Origin: Sepiola atlantica
Lineage: Eukaryota > Mollusca > Cephalopoda > Sepiida > Sepiolidae
DNA length: 64,000 bases
Assembly (NCBI GenBank): GCA_963556195.1
Contig: OY744528.1
Span: 53,366,060-53,430,059 of the forward strand
Direction of reading: 5' to 3'
This document shows, piece by piece, positions 22,277 through 31,600 of this stretch. The notes beneath the pieces are model-generated. The model was not told the DNA's origin. It ran no database searches and saw nothing but the letters and a program-made list of their open reading frames with translations. Position 1 is the stretch's first letter. Every line of letters begins with the position of its first letter. The position numbers and the translations under genes were made by a program.

Positions 22277-23350
22277 CTAACTTTTTCGATGACACATGCT
22301 CCATCTTAAACTGACGTGCTTCTTGTGTTCATGCAAATTTCTGCTCTTTATCAGGATATCGTCAAGGTATACCATTGAAAATTCCAATCCTGCGAGCATC
22401 GTATCCACAACCTGTTGAAACAGAGCAGGGGCGACCTTTAATCCGAACGGAAGGCTTTTTAGTTTAAAAATACCCTTATGCGTGTTAATGCACAGGTACT
22501 TTGAACATTCGTCATTGACTTTGATTTGCAAGTATACATCCGAGAGGTCTATTTTGGAAAAAAAATGTCCTCCGTTTTGTTTTGAGAATAGATCTTCTGC
22601 CGACGGAAGGGGGTAATTGTGGTCCTGCAAACAGTCATTAAGGCCCGTCGAAAAGTCAGCGTAGACTCTTATTATGTTATTCTTTTTCTTCACATATACC
22701 GTCGGACTTGCCCAATCCGTGTGGTCAACCTTTTCAATGGCGTCTAATTGTTGAAGTCTCTCCAACTCCTTCTCTATTGCGTCCATCGATGAAAAAGGTA
22801 CATTTCTTTTAGGTTTGAACACTGGGGTGGCATTTTTCTTCACCTCAAATGTTGCTTCTGTTTTCACACAGTATCCAAGTTTTTCGGCAAAAACTTTTGG
22901 GAATTCTGCATTTAAATCGTCCATGAAGCCTTCTATTTGGTTTGATTTCTCTGTGGTCAACCTATTACAAAAAAAATTAACCGGTCGTTTCCATAAGTTG
23001 AACAGGACAATCCAATCCACTCCAAATAGACTTGTATTCCTTCCTGGTACTACGTACACTTTGGACTTGTGTGTTTGACCACCAAATGACACATTGCACC
23101 TCACTTCTCCTTTGAATTCCAACCTTTTGCCGCACACACTCTTCGCCATCTTGCTGGTTTCTCTTAGTTCAGGTCGACCGATCCTTCTCCAGATATCTTC
23201 ATCTATGATGCTAATGTCCGCACCACTATCCAGGAGTAATGTTACATGATGTCCATTTATCTTTACATCGACATATTTACGCCTTTCGCAGCTTTTCTCT
23301 TTCCTTGTGCGAAGCGTATTAACTTTGTCGGTCCTTCGTTTTTTCTTCAA
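22277..23350 (-). pseudogene. Gypsy protease-reverse transcriptase, RNase H deleted
   Basis: The 357-codon frame carries an aspartic protease motif (LLLDSGADISII, about residues 36-47), the RT entry (YADFSTGLNDCL, NYPLPSAEDLF), the palm motif FSKIDLSDVYLQIKV, LPFGLKVAPALFQ and the catalytic YLDDILI near residue 333. Directly after SRNLHEHKKHV the sequence jumps to residues that normally end RNase H (read in a shifted frame as FKMEHVSSKKLGHADALSR). About 250 residues of thumb and RNase H are therefore missing. The junction is at about 22,305-22,325. Even the RT has an odd Y-A-D-F-S in place of the common C-x-D-x-x. Confidence 0.85.
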
Positions 23351-24082
23351 TGCGGGTGTTGTCTCTTTTGATATTAATAAGACGTTGACACTCCTCGGTT
23401 ACTTTTTGTAAAGTTACATTCGGGTCCGACTCCATAATTGTCAGGATTCGGGATCTAACATCTTTGTCCCTTGGTGCTGTGAGTCCTTGTACAAAGATTA
23501 AACATTTAAATAAATCTGCCGAAATTTCATTTAATTTAAATGATTCACATAAGCAATTTACCGTACATGCTGTAAATTTAAACATTTATATCTAGAATGA
23601 AAAAGGCTGTCTCTTTTATCAAATATTCTAGATAAAGTATTAATTGTCTCTTCAAAATTCACTTCCTCCGGTTTTTTGGGTAAAATTAAATTAGCATACT
23701 TGGTGTTTTCGTCCGTCCCCAGTTTTTGTAGTAACAGTGTAACTTTTTCTTCGTCGGTCCAGTCCGAACATCTTTTTGTAAAAAGTGTTTTGTACCTTCT
23801 ATAGTATGCTGGAAATGTAACGCCAGTATCGGGAGAGTAGTGAAATTCTGACAAAGAATTTTAAATACCCTCTGCAGAAAAATTAGTTTTCTTCCTATCT
23901 GTCGACATTTGAATTAATTTTTCAAAATTCTTTTGTTGCGTTAACATTTGGCGTTGAAGTATTTTTGTTTGCTCCTGTTGTGCCTCTAAAGTGCTTTGTG
24001 TCAATTCTTGCTGCTGCAGTAGCTGTTGTTGCTGCTGTATACTTAGAGTTAACGCCTTCGTCAACTCAGCCAATTGCTCCAT
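23319..24082 (-). pseudogene. Gypsy Gag, broken and lacking a zinc knuckle
   Basis: Three consecutive minus-strand frames make up Gag: a Gln-rich N-terminus (TLSIQQQQQLLQQQE), a capsid-like part (SPDTGVTFPAYYRRYKTLF ... EKVTLLLQKLG), and a C-terminal part (LCESFKLNEISADLFKCLIF ... TLQKVTEECQRLINIK). Stops or frameshifts separate them near 23,860 and 23,580. Between the end of Gag (RDNTRIEEK) and the protease region there are only about 25 residues and no C-x2-C-x4-H-x4-C box, although relatives usually have two there. That suggests a second internal deletion. Confidence 0.8.
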
Positions 24083-24657
24083 TTTAGCTTAATTTCAGTA
24101 CAAAATATCTTTCCGAAGTTTACACAATTTAGCAACAGTCTTTTACCAGATAAACTTTTTCACAAAATAATTTCAGACAATAAAACGTTTCCAAAATTCG
24201 CACAACAAATAGTTTCAATTACTTTAGACAAAGCAATGAACAATTATTTTTCACAAAAATACGGCTGCACTTGGGAGAGAAAAAAATATATAAAAATAAT
24301 TTCTGAATTGTTTAAAGAAAAAAAAATCGTAAGCGTTCTTTTTTCTTTCGAAATTCGTAATCTCACGGTGCAGGTTTCGAATTCAGCTTGTGCTTCCCAA
24401 ATATTCTTTCGTCAACATACAGATAAAGTTCACTTTACCTTAAAATTGTTTCGAGTACAATTTTCTTTACTTTCCCGTTAGTTCTTACCGAATAAATCCG
24501 TACTTTTTACTACTTTAGGTAGTAAAATTCTCTTTGATTTGACGCACGTGTCGACGTTTTTGTCTTGCCGTCCTTGCAAATTTTCTTTTTAAAAAAAATC
24601 CTTGAATAGTACGGTAATTTATCTCTGTTAAGAGAAAAAAATATCCTCGTTCGCCAC

Positions 24658-24871
24658 TGTTATATCCTAATTACATAGGACATACTAAATTAAGAATACG
24701 CCGAGTGGTTTGCGTTTAACAGGGATCCGGTAGGAAGTAGAGACGTTTACTCTTCGCTCTTTTCCAGATATGACTGCCCGTCTTATATACGTACTTTCGT
24801 ATATAGTCAATACCTGATTACTTCCCTTTATGTTAGTTTCGTATTTATGCCAAATCATGACCTTTACAACA
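24658..24871 (-). repeat. 5' LTR of the minus-strand Gypsy element
   Basis: 214 bp, followed on the right by the target duplication ATAAT. The adjoining internal sequence on the minus strand (TGGCGAACGAGGAT) is in the primer-binding-site position; the cognate tRNA was not determined. Confidence 0.9.
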
Positions 24872-24962
24872 ATAATCAATATTTTAATTAATTCTCTACA
24901 ACTTTGGAAGTTTAAATTTCATTAGCCAATTTTTTAAATTCCACCTCTTCAAATACAGAGTT

Positions 24963-25650
24963 ATGGAGAAGATTGTACAAGATCTTATAGACGCATCCGA
25001 ACTGCGTTTTTTAAATATTAATATACAGGATGTAGTTACGGAAATCGATGGCAAACTGAAAACATTAAAGTGGTTGGCCCAACATTGGTTAATTTCAAAT
25101 AAACAAATGTGTCACAAGTGTCCCCGGCCTCGGAGGATGTATCTGCAGGCCAGAGATGAAAGACGTGTTCATGATAGTTTGTCCAACCTTTAAAAATGTA
25201 GGTTTCAGACACGAAATGAATTAACAAAAGCTCTTTATAACAACAACGAAAAGGGTTTATTCACAAAGAAGTGTTGTATTGTTGCTTGCCGGGGTCTCTC
25301 TGGGGCCGCCTGTGATTCCCAAAGAGGTTGAAGTAGTTCTTCAGCCGACAGAAGGAATCAATGCGCCCTGCAGGCTGATTGGTTAGTGTGTGACCAGTTA
25401 ACTCCATGGGGACATTTTTCGGAGGGAGAAAATAGGTCTATGTTTATGACCGCTACAAAAAAACTAAATCAGTACTGGTGGAATCGTTCTTTGAACGTGC
25501 CCATATCACACTTAGCCAAATAATACAAATCATCTGTTGGTGGTCGCCGCAAGTCAACGTAAGCAAAGAGACTGGCGTAACTTGTAGAGGTCTGCAAGAC
25601 TGGAACAATTTTATACGTAAGATTTTACTGCAGGGATCACCGGAAGTCAG
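24963..25650 (+). pseudogene. Merlin transposase N-terminal part, interrupted
   Basis: Two segments fit the N-terminal end of Merlin/ISXO2-like transposases. The first, 24,963-25,193, reads MEKIVQDLIDASELRFLNIN, then HWLISNKQMCHKCPRPRRMY, a zinc-ribbon-like Cys pair. The second, 25,450-25,650, reads SFFERAHITLSQIIQIICWW, then SKETGVTCRGLQDWNNFIRK, the helical segment normally following. About 260 bp of unrelated or decayed sequence lies between them. The catalytic I-D-E-S and V-N-H blocks are absent, so the protein could not act. It lies inside the TIRs at 20,444 and 25,677. Confidence 0.7.
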
Positions 25651-25720
25651 CGCGGCAGTGTCATCTTCTGGAGAGCCACGACAGCTAACAGAACGAAAAA
25701 GGGGTTAAAAAAAACGAATA

Positions 25721-25835
25721 GGCTATTTTGCCGGGACCGGCAGAATAACGGCCCCCTCGTTATTTTGCTAGTCCCGGCAGAATAACGATGGGGTTGTTAT
25801 TTTGCCGGTTCATGTTGATTTAACCTAACTGTTAC
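25721..25835. repeat. Left terminal inverted repeat (partner at 43,262-43,347)
   Basis: Starts GGCTATTTTGCCGG and continues CCGGCAGAATAACG ... CTCGTTATTTTGC ... TTTAACCTAACTGTTA. The inverted partner is 17.5 kb to the right. This end has an internal duplication of the CGGCAGAATAACG phrase, making it ~35 bp longer. Subtracting the 16.5-kb composite retrotransposon between them leaves a DNA element of about 1.1 kb. No target duplication was evident. Confidence 0.7.
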
Positions 25836-26481
25836 AGTTACAGTGAAGATTTCACGAGTCAATTTAACTGCCGGTTTATTTTTATTTCAACATTTTTCCA
25901 ATAAAAAAAGAAATAATTAAAACTTCTGACTATTTTTAAAAATTAAATAAATAATTCATACGGCGATTTTCGCCACGACTTAGGAAAACAATAAGTTTTA
26001 TTTGACCATAGACTAAGTAACTACGATGAATTTCTATGTCCATTTAAATGCATTTACATATTGTTTTTATTGGAAAAAAATACAAATTATGTTTTTAAGT
26101 ACAAATAATTCGCTTTGAACCCCGTTAGTGTCTACTTTTTTAAATATAACTACCGGATTACCTCACAATGTTTGTTTGTAAAACAATTCAACTTTGCATT
26201 AACATTCGTAATTACATGTTGAAATTATTGACAATTACTACTGTTGTTATTTTATAGCAAGAAAAACATTCAATTTAATGCTTAATTTAGTGAAATGGTG
26301 AGAAATAGTCGTAACATTTATCTTAAAAGATAGTGAAAAATCGGTTTTAAAATTGCTGTTTAGACTGTTTATAAAACTGAAATTATATAAACGTACATAC
26401 TGTAAAAAAAAGTATATCTGATTTAATTTCTTTAGGAACTTATCTTTAATTATTTTAATAATCAGATTTCTTAATAAGTTA
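25836..26481. other. Left interior of the inverted-repeat element, non-coding
   Basis: AT-rich, no coding frames. It joins in concept to 42,990-43,261, which is the right interior once the composite retrotransposon is removed. Confidence 0.5.
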
Positions 26482-26486
26482 GTTTT
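26482..26486. repeat. Target-site duplication of the composite element, left
   Basis: GTTTT, matching 42,985-42,989. Confidence 0.8.
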
Positions 26487-26770
26487 TGTAGTAACAAAGA
26501 TAATTGATGCCTGTCTCCCCCTTGGAGTAATAATGGAATGTTCTACATTCGTGTATATTAAGAGTGAATGTTAAAACACTATTTGTCTAGCTAAGCAACA
26601 AAGCTCTGTGTGATTTTTTCTCTGCCAGTAAGTCCGTGATTATTGTTATTATTGTTATTTATTGTTACTACCGTTATTTGTTAAATTTGTTGCTTGCTTT
26701 TTGTTACTCCTTATATTTTTATTTATTTGGAGTTTGTTAAGTTTATTTTTTTTTTTACCGTTCTCCGGCC

Positions 26771-28645
26771 ATGGCGACTACCAGCTGTGCGCCTTCGGAG
26801 ACCTCTGAAGTGGTTGAGAAGCCATCTCAGCCCACGGATAAAACGGATTGGATTAAGGCACCCGCCCTTAAAATTGACGTTGACGATTTTATCGCCAAAG
26901 CAAAAGACTGCACGGATTTCGTGACTGAAACTGGAGTAATCATACAGTTACCAAGGTTGGAGGAATTCCAGAAAAAAACGATATTAATGTTCGTAGTGGA
27001 CAGAAAGTCCAAAAAACTGATTAGGTCCTCGAAAGAAACTGTCGCAAAATTAATTGCAACGACCGGAGTACGTGCTGAACGTATCGTGAAATGTAAAGGC
27101 TATAACACCTGGAATAGTCTCTTTAAGACAGAGGAAGTCTGCATCGAACTCTCGAAGAAAGAAATAATAACGAAAGACTACATTCTGCGAATGGAATACA
27201 TGGGTCGAAGGAGAACGACCATCTCAGTTTTTGAAGTTCCGGCTGTGGTTCCTGGGGAATACTTAGGCGCCTTTTTACTTAAGTTCGGAGAAATAACGGC
27301 TATTACGGTCGACAAGTTCAACGGAACATGGTCTTTTGACGTGTGGCTTAACGAGTCGGCTTTTAAAAAAGTTCCGTACTACATAGAAGCAAATGGAGAA
27401 AAATTACCTGTGGTGGTGGCTGGAAGACGTCCAGCTTGTTGGATATGCAATGAGGTTGGGCATTTAACTTTCACTTGCCCAACAAGGATCAAACCGGCCC
27501 AGCCTAACCCCAAGAATAGAGTGCTAGAACACTTGACCCCGAAAGTTGCAGCAGATAAAAAGACTCCCTCCTCAAAACCAACAGCTGAAACTGTAACCCC
27601 GGAGGAATTCGAGGACTTATGCAACACAGAAAATGAATCTCCCAAAAAAAAAGTCGTATGGAACATTGTGACTGGAAAGAAATCACCGAAGTCATACGCT
27701 CAAGTGATGACCGAAGAGGAACAACTAGAGATAGAAACCAGTAACGATCCAGGTGGAGAAAAGTACAAAGAATTATTAAATCTTAAAAAGTCTCTCGACG
27801 AGGAGCGCAAATCTGAAGAAAAAAAGGAAAAAAAAAACGAAGGAAAAAAAATGGTTTCCGAAACCACAAGTAATGCGGAAAAAAAAAAAACTCCCCCGGC
27901 CAAAGAACGTCGCTCTCCAGCCAAAGGTGCACCCCCACCATTAAAGTCATCCCCACCAGTAAGGGAATCTAATTTGACCCCCTTATCAAAAGATAAGACC
28001 GTTACCCCAATTCCATCTCCTTTCTGTTCCCCGTGCAACACTCCTAAAAGTACACCGCCCCCCTCTCCAATGAAGACCGATATGCCGCCTCCTGCCTCAC
28101 CCACCGCCCCCTCCACATCCCAGAAACGCCATCGAAGTCCCTCGCTAGAGGCTCGGAAAAAGAAGACCCCTTTCTACACAGGCAAGGATGTCTGTAAAAT
28201 TACTCCCGAAACTGAAAATCTTATGATAAACCATCATAAGAAGAACTACCGAAACCTAGCTACACTAAAGATGGTACACAAAAAAGACATTACCAACCCG
28301 GAAAATTTCTTGGATGCACAAAGACTTTTATCTGTGGTTAGATCAAGAGACAAAGCTAAAGGGGTTTGGAATATGATGGAGGAAGCGAATAACGCCTTTA
28401 ATATATCGCCTCCTCTCGCTTTCTTTAACGATGAAGAAGTAGTATTACTGCAAAAATCTTGTGTTGGGAGGGTCCCTATTCGTATCCATCCTACACTCTA
28501 CAGGGCATTAAAACTAACTTTCCCCTTAGACATTGGCGGTGTGGCCCCGGACGGTCTCGTCTCAAATGAATTGGGACAAGGTTCTCTGGGTTCATCTGTC
28601 GGTGTCTTAAATGCATCAATGTTCGTTTCGGGTTCCCAACTCTAA
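26771..28645 (+). CDS. LINE copy A ORF1, nucleic-acid-binding Gag-like protein (624 aa)
   Basis: ORF1 proteins coat LINE RNA and help strand exchange during target-primed reverse transcription. The N-terminal third (residues 20-215) is a globular region ending just before one zinc knuckle, CWICNEVGHLTFTC (C-x2-C-x4-H-x4-C, about residues 221-234). A Lys/Glu-rich charged segment (about 335-380) and a Pro/Ser/Thr-rich segment (about 380-460) follow, then a conserved C-terminal region (VCKITPETENLMINHHKKNY ... IRIHPTLYRALKLTFPLDI). ATG at 26,771 is in a good context (GGCCATGG). The stop at 28,645 is 10 bp before the likely ORF2 start. The first ~620 bp differ from copy B by about 44 bases, all but three silent; the rest is identical. 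Confidence 0.9.
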   Translation: MATTSCAPSETSEVVEKPSQPTDKTDWIKAPALKIDVDDFIAKAKDCTDFVTETGVIIQLPRLEEFQKKTILMFVVDRKSKKLIRSSKETVAKLIATTGVRAERIVKCKGYNTWNSLFKTEEVCIELSKKEIITKDYILRMEYMGRRRTTISVFEVPAVVPGEYLGAFLLKFGEITAITVDKFNGTWSFDVWLNESAFKKVPYYIEANGEKLPVVVAGRRPACWICNEVGHLTFTCPTRIKPAQPNPKNRVLEHLTPKVAADKKTPSSKPTAETVTPEEFEDLCNTENESPKKKVVWNIVTGKKSPKSYAQVMTEEEQLEIETSNDPGGEKYKELLNLKKSLDEERKSEEKKEKKNEGKKMVSETTSNAEKKKTPPAKERRSPAKGAPPPLKSSPPVRESNLTPLSKDKTVTPIPSPFCSPCNTPKSTPPPSPMKTDMPPPASPTAPSTSQKRHRSPSLEARKKKTPFYTGKDVCKITPETENLMINHHKKNYRNLATLKMVHKKDITNPENFLDAQRLLSVVRSRDKAKGVWNMMEEANNAFNISPPLAFFNDEEVVLLQKSCVGRVPIRIHPTLYRALKLTFPLDIGGVAPDGLVSNELGQGSLGSSVGVLNASMFVSGSQL

Positions 28646-28655
28646 GAGCACTAGA

Positions 28656-31600
28656 ATGGCACTCAGATTAGCAAGCCTAAATGGCCGAGGGTTGAGGGAC
28701 ACCGCTCGTAAACTTCGAGTAGTACGTGACCTTCAGCGACTCGGCGTGGATGTATGTTGTTTGCAGGAGACCCACTTTATTCCCAGTGATTATCAGGGTG
28801 CGCTGACTAGAGACTTTCAGCTCTATTCAGCGTACTTTGATACTCACTCAAGAGGGGTTTCCTGGCTAGTTAAGCGCACACTGAATGCGACGTGTGACCC
28901 AATCTATGCAGATCCTGAGGGAAGGCTGTGCGTTCTTGATGTTACCGTAAAGGATGTGGCTTTTCGGCTTATTGGGGTTTATGCGCCCAACGCCAGTTCT
29001 GAGCGGGTTCCTTTTTTTCGGCGGATCGAGCCCTTTATGGATACGTCGCGTCAGATAATTCTAGCGGGAGACTGGAACGCGGTCTTGGATCCCGATTTAG
29101 ATCGCTTGGGAAAACGTAGGGGAACTAACAGCAACGGGGATGCTAAGGCATTTCGGGACTTTATCGATAAGTTCGATCTTGTCGATAAATTCCGAAATGA
29201 GAAACCCCGTGAAGTAGTATGGACTTGGACTGCTAGTCGCGGCTCCGATTTAGGGCAACTTTCGAGTTACCTTGATCGGTTCTTAATTAGGAGAGTCGAT
29301 TTAGGGCTTTTAGATTGTCCAAGTTTTCATAATATAGTTTACTCGGATCATAGGCTTGTCCGGGTGCGGGTAAACTTAGATAGTCCTAAGCCTAGATTGG
29401 CTGGTTACTGGAAGTTCAACACATCGTTGTTCGATTTGAAGGACTTCCGGGAACAGCTTTTACTAACATTACAGAGGGAATTGACGGGTGCTATCATTGG
29501 GAATAAGTGGTGGGGCCACCTTAAGAACGTTATTAGGTCCTTCGTTGCCGATTATAGTCGTCGACTCAACCTTAGATCTAGGGCAACGAAAGTGGCACTA
29601 GAAACTAGTTTAAGTCGGGCGGCGGAGGCGGGGGATAGCGTTACCTTTACTGTAGCTAAAACGGAACTGAACTCCTTGGATAACAAGGCAGATCAGGGAT
29701 TGATAGTTAGGTCTAGGTTAAAAAGAGTGCCGCACGAGGCGACAAACATGGCCGCGTCACTGCGTGCGGAGGAACGTCGACGGTCTACTGATCGACACAT
29801 CGCCAGTGTCACATTATCGGATGGGCGTCTCGTGACTACAAACGACGGGATTTTGGAGGGTTTTCGCTCTTATTTTCAGGATCTTTTTACCAAGGAGCCC
29901 GGTCTGACAATGGCTCAGTTCGACGCCTATTTAGCTGACTTTTCTCGTCTCGAGGCGACCGAAGCAGCTAGGTGCGAAGGGTGTATAAATGAGGATGAAG
30001 TCCTGGAGGCCCTAAGGCAGGTTGGCCTTGATAAGTCTCCGGGTATCGATGGACTGCCTTACGAACTGTATTTGAGGTTGTCGCCCATTTTTGTCCCCCT
30101 GCTGGCTGTGTTGTTTAACTCCTGGTTTAGGAACGGGTATATCCCCCAGTACTTTACCAGGGGTATCATCAAATTGCTCCGCAAGGACAAGAGTGGTGGG
30201 GATGGTATAGGTAATTTCCGGCCCTTAACAATGTTAAATACAGAGTTAAAGATTTTGGCCAAGATCTTGGCTAATCGTCTGCAGGTTGTCTTGTTTCGTC
30301 TAATAAGTCCCGAACAGACTTGTTCTGTTAAGGGCCGGACTATTCAAGATAATTTGCACATGATACGCTTGATCATAGAGAAAGTCGACACTGAGGCCGC
30401 GCTGATCAATTTAGATCAGTCCAAAGCATTCGATAGGGTCGATCATCGTTACTTGGAGGCTGTCTTGTCTTCGGCTGGATTTGGTCCCCATTTCCGCTCC
30501 TGGATTCGCCTCTTTTATGCTAACCCCGGTGCGTTGGTTGAAGTGAATGGAATAAGGTCAAAGCCTTTCGATTTGTCCAGATCTATTCGTCAGGGATGTC
30601 CGCTTTCACCGATGCTTTATGTGCTTGCGTTGGAGCCTTTCCTGCGCAGGCTTAGGGTGAATCCGGTCCTTCGTGGGATTACTTTGTCTGGTGCTTGCCC
30701 CATGATTAAGTACTCCGCCTATGCCGACGACGTCACTGTGCTTGTAACGAGCAGTGCTGAGATTAGGGTCGTCGACATGGAAATAAGACGGTATGAACAA
30801 GTGACAGGGGCCAAAATCAACTGCGATAAGTCTGTTGGCTTACGCATTGGTGCCTGGAGGGGTGTTCCCCTTCAGGGGCCCTTTGGCTGGACGGATGGGC
30901 CTTGCAAGATACTCGGCGTCTGGTTTGGTCCTGATCTCCAGTTGGAGAAAAATTGGTCGGAAGTGTTGAAAGCGGTTAAGGCTGCAGCCCGTCTGTGGTC
31001 TTTGAGAAATCTTACTTTAAAAGGAAGAGCGGAGGTGTGTAATTCTCACATTTATCCTCTCATCCTCTACCGTCTTTCTGTGCTCCCTCTGCCGGCGATC
31101 ACACTAGTTGAACTAGTGAAGGCTCTTTTCGCGTTTTTGTGGCGCGGAAAGCAGCCCATGGTTCGCCGGGAGATCTGCTACTTGCATCCGTCTGAAGGCG
31201 GTCTAGGTATGCCAAGCGTTGAGATTCGTCAATATACGCTTCGCTTACACTACCTAGACCGAATGTGTACACCTTGTGAGGGAAACGGTGAATTCTGGAA
31301 GGAAGACACCAAGAAAGCCTTTCCGGCTTTGAAAAGTGTGCACTTGCATGGGGGTGAGGCTTTTCGTTTACCTCGACGCGAGTGCTCCTTTTATCGCGAG
31401 TGTCGACAGTCCTTGAAGTACCTTCTAAGGGTGTCAGAAAGCCTCTCTGACACCCGAGTGTTGTCTCGTAAAGCACTATATCGGGTTATGGTGAGGGGAT
31501 CTGTTCGTGACGATATTACTGAGGAGCTCGGTCTTACGAAGGGAGAACTTCGCTTGATCTGGCCTTGGGCGCCTGGGTTGAAATGCTTCGATAATTACGA

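Larger units (their letters stand above)
20666..24871 (-). mobile_element. Ty3/Gypsy retrotransposon, 4.2 kb, internally deleted
   Basis: Two 214-bp direct LTRs (20,666-20,879 and 24,658-24,871) begin TGTTATATCC on the plus strand and differ at only a few positions. The element is flanked by ATAAT (20,661-20,665 and 24,872-24,876). Gag and Pol read on the minus strand, so the 5' LTR is the right-hand one. The likely primer-binding site beside the 5' LTR reads TGGCGAACGAGGAT on the minus strand. Gag lacks a zinc knuckle and Pol lacks the RNase H region (see the coding entries), so it is a defective copy. LTR similarity indicates a fairly young insertion. Confidence 0.9.
20444..25677 (+). mobile_element. 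Merlin-like transposon split by a Gypsy insertion
   Basis: The left terminus (GGCACTCCAGAAGATGACAC ... TGACTTCCGGT) and the inverted right terminus (GGCTCTCCAGAAGATGACAC ... TGACTTCCGGT) form TIRs of about 55 bp. The element is flanked by ACGACAGC at 20,436-20,443 and 25,678-25,685, an 8-bp duplication as expected for Merlin. Two bases (GC) separate the left duplication from the GG start. After removing the 4.2-kb Gypsy element the original length is about 1.0 kb. It contains the N-terminal part of a Merlin transposase at 24,963-25,650, so it is a non-autonomous, internally deleted member. Confidence 0.75.

Noticed and set aside
24074..24481. Plus-strand 135-codon frame
   Set aside because: Lies in the 5' leader of the minus-strand Gypsy element, antisense; no motif.
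27700..28116. Minus-strand Gly/Ser-rich frame (also at 37,882-38,298)
   Set aside because: Shadow of the Lys- and Pro-rich part of LINE ORF1.
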